Shown: positions 38,807 through 47,502, counted from the stretch's first letter. The stretch is DNA of 64,000 nt from Thiobaca trueperi (GCF_004342175.1 NZ_SMAO01000003.1:310001-374000), one strand, 5' to 3'. Notes: generated by a model from the sequence alone, not told the origin. A program made the numbers and translations.

Positions 38807-39757
38807 ATGCCATTCGAACCGGTCGTGTTCTTCTTCGTCCTCGGCGCGGCGGCTGGCCTGCTGCGTTCGGACCTCAAGATCCCGAGTGCCATTTACGAGT
38901 TTCTGTCCATCTATCTGCTGCTGGCCATCGGGCTCAAGGGTGGCGTGGAGCTGGCCGGGCATCCACTGGGCGAGATCGCCCTGGTCAGTCTGGCGGTGGT
39001 GGCCGTGGCCGCCGCCATCCCGCTGATCGCCTTTCCCGCGCTGCGCTTGCTGGGCGGTCTGTCGCGGGCCGACGCCGGTTCCATCGCCGGCCATTATGGC
39101 TCGGTCAGCGTCGTGACCTTCTCGGTGGCGGTGGCCTTTCTCAATCAGCACGCCATCCCCTACGAGGGCTATCTGATCGTCTTCCTGGTACTGCTGGAGA
39201 TGCCGGCCCTGATCATCGGCGTGATTCTGGCGAAGAGCGGCGACGCGGTACGCTGGGGCAGGATGCTGCGCGAGGTGCTGTTCGGCAAGAGCATCCTGCT
39301 CCTGACCGGTGGTCTGATCATCGGCCTGCTCGCGGGGCCGGAAGGCATCAAGCCGCTGGATGCCCTGTTCTTCGATCTGTTCAAGGGCATGCTGGCCCTG
39401 TTTCTGCTGGAAATGGGTCTGGTCGCCTCCACCCGCATCGCCGAGTTCAGAACCTATGGCACCTTCCTGCTGGGCTTTGCCGTGGTCATGCCCATGATCG
39501 CGGCCCTCATCGGCAGTCTGACCGGGGCGCTGCTCGGTCTGTCCGTGGGGGGCGTCATGCTGCTGGCGACGCTCTATGCGAGCGCCTCTTACATCGCCGC
39601 GCCCGCCGCCATGCGTATCGCCGTGCCGGAGGCGAATCCGGCCCTGTCCATCGGCGCGGCCCTGGGCGTGACCTTTCCGTTCAATCTCTTCTTCGGCCTG
39701 CCACTCTATTACTGGCTGGCCGAGTTCTTCGTCCATCGCCTGGGAGCAACCACATGA
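38807..39757 (+). CDS. sbtA: Sodium-dependent bicarbonate transporter SbtA family
   Basis: The product has 316 residues with about ten hydrophobic segments in two similar halves (DUF897 family). FVLGAAAGLLRSDLKIPSAI opens the first half, and GLIIGLLAGPEGIKPLDALF the second. The family imports bicarbonate with sodium to raise inner carbon for RuBisCO. The PII-like partner gene overlaps the stop (ATGA). The adjoining regulator and cbbQ-like genes are broken, but this gene looks intact. Start ATG 38807; upstream in-frame codons belong to non-coding sequence. Confidence 0.93.
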   Translation: MPFEPVVFFFVLGAAAGLLRSDLKIPSAIYEFLSIYLLLAIGLKGGVELAGHPLGEIALVSLAVVAVAAAIPLIAFPALRLLGGLSRADAGSIAGHYGSVSVVTFSVAVAFLNQHAIPYEGYLIVFLVLLEMPALIIGVILAKSGDAVRWGRMLREVLFGKSILLLTGGLIIGLLAGPEGIKPLDALFFDLFKGMLALFLLEMGLVASTRIAEFRTYGTFLLGFAVVMPMIAALIGSLTGALLGLSVGGVMLLATLYASASYIAAPAAMRIAVPEANPALSIGAALGVTFPFNLFFGLPLYYWLAEFFVHRLGATT

Positions 39758-40044
39758 CGGCGCAATCGAAGACGCTGCTGACCATCATCACCGAGGTGGC
39801 GCTGGAGAACAGTCTGATCGATGACTTCAAACGTCTCGGCGTGACCGGCTACACCATCGTCGAGGCCCGGGGGCTTGGCACCCACGGACTGCGCACCGGC
39901 AACTGGCGCAAGGAGGGCAACATCCGCATCGATATCGTCGCCGACAGCGACCAGTGCGCGCGGATCGTCGAACATCTCCGGAGCGCCTATGACCGGGATT
40001 ACGGTCTGCTGATGTACAGCTGTCCGATCGATCTGCATGTTTGA
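39754..40044 (+). CDS. sbtB: SbtB-like PII family regulator
   Basis: The product has 96 residues, a PII-like ferredoxin fold: KTLLTIITEVALENSLIDDF, GYTIVEARGLGTHGLRTGNW (T-loop region) and NIRIDIVADSDQCARIVEHL. It ends in SCPIDLHV and lacks the longer C-terminal cysteine loop of cyanobacterial SbtB. PII-like SbtB binds adenine nucleotides and controls SbtA at the membrane (family knowledge). The start overlaps the sbtA stop, supporting joint function. Confidence 0.92.
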   Translation: MTAQSKTLLTIITEVALENSLIDDFKRLGVTGYTIVEARGLGTHGLRTGNWRKEGNIRIDIVADSDQCARIVEHLRSAYDRDYGLLMYSCPIDLHV

Positions 40045-40120
40045 ACCCCGATACAAATTCTCAACGTGATCCTCTTCGGTTCAGTCTTTTTCCCATGAAC
40101 CGAGTGACAGGAGCAATGCC

Positions 40121-40288
40121 ATGAACGAATCCGCCATGCCGTACCGCATCAGGTCCGAACCCTATTACCGGGCCACAGGCAATGAGATCCGCCAGTACGA
40201 GGCCGCCTATGCCGCGCGTCTGCCCATGATGCTCAAGGAGCCGATCGGTTGCGGCAACCGGCTCGGCAAGCCGCTTGTGACCGTGGCA
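40121..40288 (+). pseudogene. cbbQ/norQ-like MoxR AAA+ fragment with Walker A deleted
   Basis: The start [20 protein letters not shown] and [20 protein letters not shown] match the N-terminus of CbbQ/NorQ ATPases (normal: KGPTGCGKTRFVE). About a dozen codons including the Walker A lysine are missing, and the sequence resumes as [11 protein letters not shown] before stopping abruptly at a junction with another gene. CbbQ activates RuBisCO, which fits the bicarbonate transporter next door, but NorQ cannot be excluded. Confidence 0.72.
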
Positions 40289-40637
40289 TGTCGAGGTCTA
40301 CAACGCGCCGCACAGCGAACCCGCCCGGCTGCGCGCCATGATGGCGGAAGGGCAGCGGGTGCTGGCGGGCATCCCCGGCGTGCGCGAGGTTCAGGCGGGG
40401 AGCGTCATCGACCAGAGCGCGCATTATCGATACTGCTGGCTCATCCGTTTCAGCGCACCGGAGGCGCTCGACAGCTACCGGCATCACCCCGCACATCTGG
40501 CCTTTGTCGAACGCCCGTTTCGACCCATGGCCACGGATCGGATGAGCGCCGATTATCAGGTGGCCGATGCCCGCACCGGGGTTGCCGCGCTGCCGGACGC
40601 TGCGAGCCTTGCGCAAACCGACGGACTGGCCGCCTGA
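40288..40637 (+). pseudogene. Dabb-domain (stress-responsive alpha/beta barrel) protein, N-terminus lost
   Basis: In a different frame from the preceding fragment, [34 protein letters not shown] and [20 protein letters not shown] match Dabb dimeric barrel proteins. The first strand and start codon are missing because the gene is fused to the cbbQ-like remnant at about 40288; ATG 40338 could give a 99-residue partial product. The C-terminal end ([17 protein letters not shown]) appears natural. Confidence 0.68.
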
Positions 40638-40646
40638 GGAATCCAA

Positions 40647-41600
40647 CCGATTGGCCGAGTGTAAAGGTACGCGATGCGTACCCTACCCGGCTGTCGAGCA
40701 GCAGGACATCCAGGCGCTCCATCGGATGCGCAGCCTCACGGTCGAGCGGCGCACGGTCCAGGTCAATCAGGTGCGCGGTCTGCTGCTGGAGTACGGGATC
40801 GAGATCCCACAGGGGCGTGCGACGCTGATGCGGTGCCTGCCCGAGATCCTCGAAGACGCCGAGAATGGCTTGAGCGAGCGCTTTCGCGCGGAGTTGAATC
40901 GCCTGCTCGAGGAACTGCGCCACCTTGATGCGCAGGTCGCGCATTTCGACACCCAAATTCAGGTCATCGCCCAAAGCGACGAGACCGCCCAACGGCTGAT
41001 GACGATTCCTGGCATCGGCGCCCTGATCGCCACCGCCCTGATGGCAGCCGTCGGCGAGGACGTCGGCCTGTTTCGCAACGGGCGCGCCCTGGCGGCCTGG
41101 CTTGGGCTGGTCCCGCGACAGCATTCCACTGGCGGGCGCGAGCGCCTGCTCGGGATCAGCAAGCGCGGTGACGTCTATCTGCGCCAACTGATCATCCATG
41201 GGGCACGCGCCGTCATGCGCTGGGTCAAGCGCAAGGAGGACGCCACCAGCCGCTGGGCCCGCGCGCTCAAAAGCCGCCGTCCGACCAACGTCGCCGCCGT
41301 GGCGATGGCCAACAAGATCGCGCGCATGGCCTATGCCGTGATGCGCACCGGCAAGCCCTACGATGCGACGCTCGGGGCGCTCGCCAAGGGCTAATCGCCA
41401 GGTCGACGCCGAGCGCGCGGCCATGATCGCGTCAACCGCCCAGAGGGCACCAAGACCACCGAGTATCACCACCACGAGTTGCGAAGAGTGAACCTCACTG
41501 TGATGGCTAAAAAGACCAGTCCTACCTCCCTGAAAACCTGTGGCTCCCACCAGCCAGCCGATGCTGAGACTGCGAGCGTGATGAGGACGGGAAGGTACGC
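40647..41600 (+). mobile_element. IS110-family element remnant, transposase N-terminus missing
   Basis: An open frame to 41394 encodes the C-terminal two thirds of an IS110/IS1111-type transposase: [40 protein letters not shown] (helix-hairpin-helix) and HSTGGRERLLGISKRGDVYL with the conserved serine region. The N-terminal DEDD nuclease domain (~110 residues) is absent; the left edge abuts the Dabb fragment at ~40640. After the stop, ~200 non-coding bases precede the cassette gene at 41609. It is inactive by itself. The outer limits are approximate. Confidence 0.82.
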
Positions 41601-41608
41601 GCATTCCA

Positions 41609-41962
41609 TCAGGGCACGCGGATCAGCAACGATCCATCAAGACGATGTCGGATAGATGGCTGCAACGGATCTTTCTGTCCAACAGCGATTTTCCTCTTGC
41701 ATCGCGGGGCGGACCATATATGGGAGCCAGAGGATATCCAAGTCCTGGTTGACGGGGATGTAATAAACAAAATAATAGCAGCCAGTATTGTTGCAATAAG
41801 CGAACTTGCTCTGAATTCATCCCAGCCCAATCTGTTAATAATGAAAACACCGGCATAAATAAAAATCACCAATAACAACCTAATAAGTAGCCCTTGAGAT
41901 AAATCATGTATGACAAGAGAAAGCAATTTGTCATAGAGAGTGCTTTTATATTGTGTATCAGT
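41609..41962 (-). CDS. Small two-helix membrane protein, cassette gene 3 (possibly truncated)
   Basis: The product has 117 residues from ATG 41962 (MTDTQYKSTLYDKLLSLVIH), 15 bases from an attC site, as expected for a gene cassette. The two membrane segments are LLIRLLLVIFIYAGVFIINR and ASSLIATILAAIILFITS. The tail after ~85 (GSHIWSAPRCKRKIAVGQKD) is basic and may have been altered by the neighbouring IS remnant. I do not recognise the family. The attC that should follow its 3' end is missing, the IS110 remnant lying there instead. Composition is AT-rich compared with core genes. Confidence 0.55.
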   Translation of the reverse strand, partial: TDTQYKSTLYDKLLSLVIHDLSQGLLIRLLLVIFIYAGVFIINRLGWDEFRASSLIATILAAIILFITSPSTRTWISSGSHIWSAPRCKRKIAVGQKDPLQPSIRHRLDGSLLIRVP

Positions 41963-41977
41963 CATTCTTTCTCCAAC

Positions 41978-42031
41978 GCCTAACGTGGAGCCCAAGGCGG
42001 CGCGCGCTCGCTCTTTGGGCGTTCGTTAGGC
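41978..42031 (-). other. Integron attC site 1
   Basis: The site is 54 bases. Minus strand: GCCTAAC (R'') then GAACGCCCAA, a GC-rich loop, TTGGGC, and GTTAGGC (R'). GCCCAA/TTGGGC give the inner paired boxes, with extrahelical bases between. It lies 60 bases beyond the 3' end of the gene at 42092, as an attC should. Confidence 0.85.
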
Positions 42032-42091
42032 ATAGTCTGCGGCTCTTAGGTTTAGGAATTAATTAAACTGTTCCCGGCACTGCGTTAGGTC

Positions 42092-42808
42092 TCACTGCTC
42101 ACCCGGGCGAGAGTATGAAATTACCAGGGCGCTATGTGGAGGAGCCACGTCGCCGAATGCGGCGCGATAGTTGTCGTTCGGCAGAGGACTTCCTTGACTG
42201 CAGTTGCATATGGATTCGATGACGTCCGCAATTGTGAGCGTGCGACCTTCGAGAAGGAACTTAAGCTCTTGGTCGGTCCACGGTGCCTTGGGATCAGGAC
42301 GAGCCAGGGTTGCGGAGTAGGCATCCGAGTGCCAGACGCAAGCCGAACCCTCAGGTGGAAAATCCTTCGGCTGTTTGCCAAACGGAAACTCACAATAGAA
42401 CATCTCCCAGATCGCAGCGTAGTGGCTCTGCGCGCACTGGCGTAGTAATTGTGAGTGAAAGTGCGATTCACCAGAGGACTTCTGCCTGGAATCCCAGGTG
42501 TCCTCGTGCGTGCTTAGCCGAGGCCACTTCGCTTCGAACACCGACGCCTTGAACTCGGTCTTGTTCTGCAGAATGATGCAGGCGTCTGCTCCGATCTCGC
42601 GTTCAGCGCTTGGGTTCAGAACTTGCACCTTGGCGCTGAGGCCAGGGAAGTGCCTTGCGTTGATTTCTCTCCGCAGTGAGCCAGTGAAGTTCGATGTGTA
42701 GTCGTTCTCGCTCACAACGAAGCCATCGATCAAGTCTGCACGGACCAGCCTGTCTGCCCAATGTGCGCAGTCCATGATTGCGTGGATGATTTCTTGGGGG
42801 AAGAGCAT
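42092..42808 (-). CDS. Cassette gene 2: unknown protein with PD-(D/E)xK-nuclease-like motif
   Basis: The product has 238 residues from ATG 42808, 19 bases from attC 2. Residues ~68-98 read EREIGADACIIL and ASVFEAKWPR, a D...ExK spacing like PD-(D/E)xK nucleases, with FHSQLLRQ soon after, resembling the QxxxY helix of that fold. The rest (DYTSNFTGSLRREINARHFP, FPPEGSACVWHSDAYSATLA) is not recognised. If the motif is real it may cut nucleic acid, possibly for defence; this is inference from a short motif. The 3' end is followed by attC 1. Confidence 0.62.
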   Translation of the reverse strand: MLFPQEIIHAIMDCAHWADRLVRADLIDGFVVSENDYTSNFTGSLRREINARHFPGLSAKVQVLNPSAEREIGADACIILQNKTEFKASVFEAKWPRLSTHEDTWDSRQKSSGESHFHSQLLRQCAQSHYAAIWEMFYCEFPFGKQPKDFPPEGSACVWHSDAYSATLARPDPKAPWTDQELKFLLEGRTLTIADVIESICNCSQGSPLPNDNYRAAFGDVAPPHSALVISYSRPGEQ

Positions 42809-42827
42809 CGGAGAGGTGTCCTGTGAG

Positions 42828-42921
42828 GCCTAACGCATAGGTTAAGCGGCCCCGCTGGCACAGCATTTCAGAATACGTGCCGCGCCGTCTGCGGGGTCCG
42901 CGCTTGAACCGATTGTTAGGC
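42828..42921 (-). other. Integron attC site 2
   Basis: The site is 94 bases. Minus strand: GCCTAAC, then GGTTCAAGCGCGGACCCCGC, a loop, GCGGGGCCGCTTAACC, then GTTAGGC. Inner arms pair over ~18 bases with bulges. It lies 83 bases beyond the 3' end of the gene at 43005 and 19 bases before the next cassette start. Confidence 0.87.
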
Positions 42922-43004
42922 GATTCTTTCATTCAGTCTGAAGCTGTTCGAGAATAACGTGGTCTGTCCCGGTTTTCTCCTCGACTTGCTAGATTCCATC
43001 ATGG

Positions 43005-44984
43005 TCAATTGTGCCTGTATATCGTATTAACAATATCTTTTTGTTCAATATGCGCCCCATTTTGTACTTTACTGGCACTACTGCCACCAGTTTCATCTAT
43101 AGCCATTTGTACCCAAAGTGTTGGACAGCCTGCACTAGTGTCTCGTATTAATGTGCATGTGGCATCAAATAAGTTTGTACTTTTACTATCATCCCAAGTA
43201 CCTATGCAACGATCCGTTCGGACATGTTGAGTATGCCCGGAATCTTTATAGATAGCCAAATCAATACTTAGTGATTTTGAAGTTCTATCATAGTTACTTT
43301 TGGCATTAAAATATAATGGTATCCCATTATAGTCATTACCATCAGCATCTTTAGAAAACTTTCCTCCACCAAAATTAAACTCCATATTGTTATAAAACAA
43401 CGCAGCACTAAGTCCAGAACACCCAACTTGTCCGTCAACATAATCGCACATGGCGTTATAACGGAGAGGGGTATAATTTTTTTTCTTAATATAAGATAGA
43501 GTTCTATTATGATGGACAACTCTGTCTACGTTCGCATCAGTAGTTGCTTCATACACAGTTGCAGTGTTGCCGGAGACGCTTTCAAAAAGCATCACATGGT
43601 GGTTGGATAAATTTAAAATATCCCCACGCCTTAAGCTGTCCACTGACCCTATATTTCCCACGTTATAAGAAATAGCAGATAGTTGACCTGTTCCACGTTT
43701 AGTTGGCAGATTCCACGCACGCGATACGAAACCAGAGCAGTCAACCCCCTTTGAGCAGATTTCCACCCCCTTTGTATCGATGTCACCTGCTTGAAGGCCG
43801 GATGCCATATCATCGTTAAAGGACTTGATTGAAGAAAACCCGCCCCAATCGTATGGCACGGAAGAGTAAAAGTCTGCTGTAGTTAAGTATCTTGGTTTGC
43901 CACGCCCAGGACATTCACCACTAATATTCACATCGTCAAGAGGAGACGAATTGTTAATAAATGCCTGGGCATTTGATATGACATCAGGTCTAAATATCTT
44001 GCAACTTACAGCCTTAGAAGATGGGCTAATGTTTTTTTCTAAAACTATGTTTTCTATAGTATTATTTTTTAGTGAATTTAAGTGATCTACAAAAATTAGC
44101 TTTCTGATTTCAAATCGCTTGGGGTATGCGACTATTGTGTAAATTTCGCCATTTTCATTGTTGACACTAAGATTGTGGTCTATGTCGATAAATCCATCTG
44201 TAGGGATTCTGGATATTTTCTCTACGCTTCCATCGGAAGTATATTGGCGGATAGTCTGATACAATTCTTGATTGCTCTCGTCAACGACAACAAAAATTCT
44301 GTTATCGTTAGTCACATGTAAAATATGCAAACCTATTAACTTGCCATCTACGGTCACAGGAAAGCGCTTATTTCCTATGGCAACTTCCCCCAACCCATTA
44401 GAAATGTTAGCGATATAACTTATACCTTGCCGTGAAACACCCTCTATTTGAGAAATATTAACAGTGGATTCCCCAAAGCTCATTTCACCAAGGACATCGC
44501 CATTGTCACCAATAGAGAGGCCGGTCAAGTCATCACTTAAATTTTTTGGTATCTGAAAAGTATCTAAGACATCACCTGAAAACATGAGTTGATAAACGCT
44601 AGGGGTAGGAGAAGCTGAGTCGAGAACCCAAATACTACCTTGAGAAATTTTTATATCAGTTGCACCAACTAGCGTTTCCGGTAACGGTATAGATCGAAGA
44701 TATTTACAGGAAGAGCTGTATTGCAGCAATCTATTAGCTGCCGTGTCAGCGATAATGAAATTACCATCCTGATCTATAGTAAAGGATTTTGGTCCCCAAG
44801 GAAGAGCATCTTTAACTCCGACACCTTCATAGTGGACACCTCGTTTTCCTCCTACGGGAATAGAGCAAACTAACTCTGTTGTATCAGAACCATAAGCAAA
44901 TGTGGAATATTGAAAACTTGTTAAAAAACAAGCCGATGCTAATGCCAAAAATAAGCGGTTTTTTGGTAAAAAATTGGTAGCCAT
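43005..44984 (-). CDS. Cassette gene 1: secreted beta-propeller plus NlpC/P60-like protein
   Basis: The product has 659 residues, AT-rich. A signal peptide (LFLALASACFLTSFQYSTFA) is followed by ~330 residues resembling NHL/WD propeller repeats (KSFTIDQDGNFIIADTAANR, NRIFVVVDESNQ). Residues ~385-500 hold an NlpC/P60-like core: GVDCSGFVSRAWNLP with the catalytic Cys, and GDILNLSNHHVMLFESV with the His. Such enzymes cut peptidoglycan peptides outside the membrane or in prey walls. The C-terminal ~150 residues are unknown. At 2 kb it is large for a cassette. 148 bases separate its start from the attC-like site at 45133. Confidence 0.72.
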   Translation of the reverse strand: MATNFLPKNRLFLALASACFLTSFQYSTFAYGSDTTELVCSIPVGGKRGVHYEGVGVKDALPWGPKSFTIDQDGNFIIADTAANRLLQYSSSCKYLRSIPLPETLVGATDIKISQGSIWVLDSASPTPSVYQLMFSGDVLDTFQIPKNLSDDLTGLSIGDNGDVLGEMSFGESTVNISQIEGVSRQGISYIANISNGLGEVAIGNKRFPVTVDGKLIGLHILHVTNDNRIFVVVDESNQELYQTIRQYTSDGSVEKISRIPTDGFIDIDHNLSVNNENGEIYTIVAYPKRFEIRKLIFVDHLNSLKNNTIENIVLEKNISPSSKAVSCKIFRPDVISNAQAFINNSSPLDDVNISGECPGRGKPRYLTTADFYSSVPYDWGGFSSIKSFNDDMASGLQAGDIDTKGVEICSKGVDCSGFVSRAWNLPTKRGTGQLSAISYNVGNIGSVDSLRRGDILNLSNHHVMLFESVSGNTATVYEATTDANVDRVVHHNRTLSYIKKKNYTPLRYNAMCDYVDGQVGCSGLSAALFYNNMEFNFGGGKFSKDADGNDYNGIPLYFNAKSNYDRTSKSLSIDLAIYKDSGHTQHVRTDRCIGTWDDSKSTNLFDATCTLIRDTSAGCPTLWVQMAIDETGGSSASKVQNGAHIEQKDIVNTIYRHN

Positions 44985-45132
44985 AAATCACCTCTCTAAA
45001 ATATCGTGGACTCAATCATGGTATTTCATAATTCCCGAACGCCAGATTGGGGATCGCTCTTGACGAAAACTTAATAGAATCATTAAGTTTTCAGTTTAAA
45101 TTAGTGGCAGAATCTTGAAATGAGACCCACCT

Positions 45133-45227
45133 GCCTAACTATTAAGCATTTATCCATCGGGCGCACAGCAGTGAGCACTGATCTCGCGCCGACGCTTAAG
45201 CGCCCGATGGATAAATGTCTGTTGGAC
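45133..45227 (-). other. attC-like site 3 with perfect 18-base stem
   Basis: GCCTAAC at 45133 and GTTGGAC at 45221 match the attC core consensus. Between them CATTTATCCATCGGGCGC and GCGCCCGATGGATAAATG are exact inverted repeats, more regular than usual for attC. The right core overlaps the left end of the IS91-like element. No gene lies from 44985 to 45521 besides this and the IS end. Confidence 0.6.
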
Positions 45228-45521
45228 TAATCCGATCCTGGCACGCCCGGGCCGGCGGCGCAACGGGCATGCCTTATAGAGAGGGAATTGTATTGGTCGG
45301 CCCTGGACGGCGCGGGAGCGCCGGTGCCGACAGGTCGATCATGAGGGACGTCGCGAAAGCAGAAAGCGGGCATCGGGAGGGCTCCCAAGGTGCTGCGAGG
45401 ACGTGTATTGGGGAGGATTTTAGTCCAATTCCCGTGCGCGAGGCGAGCGCCATCGCAGACCCACTTGGGGACTGAGATAAAGACCGGATGCGGAAGTGGA
45501 ATCGGCGCTGAAGGGCGAGCG

Positions 45522-46661
45522 TTATCCTCCGTCGCGGCGTTTCGGTGCGAGCGCGGCGCGCACACGCAACCGTCCGGTGTGGCAGCTCGGACAGGGATAG
45601 CCGTCAAACGTCGGCGTTGGCGCCTCGTGCCCCGCCGTCACTGGACAGGTCGTCGCCGCCAGCGCCGCAATGGCGGCGCGGATCTCGGGCAAGCGCCGGG
45701 TGCGGCAGCGATTGGCGAGGAAGCCGAAGTGACGCACCCGCATGAAGCCTTTAGGCAAGACATGCAGCAAAAAGCGCCGCAGCAGTTCCGCGCCTGAGAG
45801 GGTCATGACCTTGCGACGATCGCCGTCGCGGTAGTCCTTGTAGCTCAGTTCCACGAACTCCCCGTCGAAGCTGAGCAAGCGGCGGTCGCTGAGGGCGGTA
45901 CGGTGGCTGTAGCGCCCCAGATAATCGACGACCGTCTCGGTGTGCACCAGGCAGGGCTTGGAATAGACCACCCACTCGGTGCGCATCAAGGTGTCGAGCA
46001 CCCGGTCGATCTCTTTGGGGTCGGTCAGCCGCGGCAGACCTCCGGCCTGCGCGGCCTGGCGCAGGCGGCTGACGAAGCCGCCGCGCACATGCCGGGACAG
46101 CGCCCGGACCGGAAACAGATAGGTGCTTTTAGCGGGGTGCCACTCACCGGAGGCAGAGAACGCTCCGCCGGGAACCAAGCCGTGCAGATGCACATGCCGG
46201 GTGAGCGTCTGTCCCCAGGTGTGCAGCACGGCGGTCATACCGAGTTGCCCATCCAGGCGCTTGGGATCGGCCGCGAAGGCCGAGAGCGTCGCCCACACCG
46301 TCTCGAACAGCCGGTCGTAGATCTCTGTGGGATGGACCTCGATCCAGCCATTGAGCGTGGCGGGCAAGGTGAACACCACATGGTGATAGGTCACCGGCAG
46401 CAGCGCCGCGCGCTGGCGCTCACACCAATCCAGGGACGTCCGGCGCTGACAGCGCGGACAGTGGCGGTCCCGGCAGGCGTGGTAGCAGACCGCCTCGGCT
46501 TCACACTGATCGCAGCGCAAGGCGAAGCCGCCAAGGGCGGCGGTGCGACAGGCGAGGACATGATGACAGACCTGCCACTGGCGCGGGCTCAAGGTTTGGG
46601 TGGCCGCCAGGTCGTCCAGACAGGTCCGGATGACCGCTTGCAGTGAGGCCGGCTCAGCCAT
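45522..46661 (-). CDS. IS91-family HUH transposase
   Basis: The product has 379 residues. An N-terminal zinc region (CDQCEAEAVCYHACRDRHC) is followed by PRCQRRTSLDWCERQRAAL, the HUH motif in RHVHLHGLVPGG, and the catalytic tyrosine region VVDYLGRYSHRTALSDRRLL. It nicks single-stranded DNA for rolling-circle-type transposition. The start ATG 46661 overlaps the recombinase stop by eight bases. The frame extends far upstream, but that part only mirrors the recombinase gene. It ends with CPSCHTGRLRVRAALAPKRR. Confidence 0.92.
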   Translation of the reverse strand: MAEPASLQAVIRTCLDDLAATQTLSPRQWQVCHHVLACRTAALGGFALRCDQCEAEAVCYHACRDRHCPRCQRRTSLDWCERQRAALLPVTYHHVVFTLPATLNGWIEVHPTEIYDRLFETVWATLSAFAADPKRLDGQLGMTAVLHTWGQTLTRHVHLHGLVPGGAFSASGEWHPAKSTYLFPVRALSRHVRGGFVSRLRQAAQAGGLPRLTDPKEIDRVLDTLMRTEWVVYSKPCLVHTETVVDYLGRYSHRTALSDRRLLSFDGEFVELSYKDYRDGDRRKVMTLSGAELLRRFLLHVLPKGFMRVRHFGFLANRCRTRRLPEIRAAIAALAATTCPVTAGHEAPTPTFDGYPCPSCHTGRLRVRAALAPKRRDGG

Positions 46662-47502
46662 GGGCCACCTCCAACTGGGCGATGACATCCAGCGCGCCTT
46701 CGCCCTCGCCGGCACTCGGGAGCCAATGCACATAGCGCAGGGTCGTCTGGATACTCTGGTGTCCGAGCAGGCGTTGCAGACGCTGCACCGGCAGTCCGGC
46801 CGCGAGCTGATGGGTCGCAAAGGCATGGCGCAGCCCATGAAGGCCGCCGACCTTGTGCACACCGGCGCGTTGCTTGGCCTGCGTGAACGCCTTCTGGAGC
46901 GTGGTCGGGGTAAGCCTCGCGCCGTCACGACCAGCAAACAGCCAGTCATGGGGACGATAGGCACGCCAATAGGTTCGCAGTTGCTCCAGCAGGGTGGGGG
47001 AGATGGGGACCAGGCGATCCTTGGCGCCCTTGCCCTGCTCAATGCGCAAGAGTCGACGCTCGCCGTCGATGTCGCCGACGCGCACCGCCAGCACCTCACT
47101 CAGGCGCAGCCCGCCGCCGTAGCAGAGCGTGAGCATGGTGCGATGGCGCGCATCGGGACAGGCCCGCAGGATGGCTGCGACCTCTTCGCGTGTGAGCAAC
47201 TCGGGGATCCGCTGCGGCCGCTTGGGCAGCGTCACCTCCAGGTCGACGGCCGGCCAGTCCAGAACCTCCAGGTAGAAGAAACGGATGCCGTTGTAGAACA
47301 GCCGCACGCTGGCCGGCGCCAGCTCACGCTCGCGCACCAAGTGCTCGAAGTAGCGCTTCAGATCCGCCGAGGTGAGCGTATCGGGCGCGCGGTGGGTGAA
47401 CTTCGCGAGATCCCGCACCGACGCGAGATAGCTCTCATGGGTGCGCGGGGAAAAACCATGCATCTGCATGGCCGCGATCATGCGCTGACGCAAGGGTGTC
47501 AT
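46654..47502 (-). CDS. Tyrosine recombinase of the IS91-like element
   Basis: The product has 282 residues from ATG 47502 (MTPLRQRMIAAMQMHGFSPR). The N-terminal SAM-like core-binding domain includes HESYLASVRDLAKF. All catalytic residues are present: Arg in GGGLRLSEVLAVRV, Lys in QGKGAKDRLV, HxxR in LHGLRHAFATHQLA, and His and Tyr in LLGHQSIQTTLRYVH. Several IS91-family members carry such a gene in front of the transposase. It lacks the extra integron-specific patch between catalytic motifs, so it is not the cassette integrase. An upstream start at 47538 is possible. Confidence 0.9.
   Translation of the reverse strand: MTPLRQRMIAAMQMHGFSPRTHESYLASVRDLAKFTHRAPDTLTSADLKRYFEHLVRERELAPASVRLFYNGIRFFYLEVLDWPAVDLEVTLPKRPQRIPELLTREEVAAILRACPDARHRTMLTLCYGGGLRLSEVLAVRVGDIDGERRLLRIEQGKGAKDRLVPISPTLLEQLRTYWRAYRPHDWLFAGRDGARLTPTTLQKAFTQAKQRAGVHKVGGLHGLRHAFATHQLAAGLPVQRLQRLLGHQSIQTTLRYVHWLPSAGEGEGALDVIAQLEVAHG

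Noticed and set aside
45215-45475. Plus-strand frame at the left end of the IS91-like element
   Set aside because: It crosses the IS boundary, has no motif, and lies in the normally non-coding IS end.
46654-47502. The complete tyrosine recombinase considered as the integron integrase
   Set aside because: It overlaps the IS91 transposase gene and lies inside the element's inverted ends, and its N-terminal domain is unlike IntI; the truncated gene at 47761 fits IntI better.
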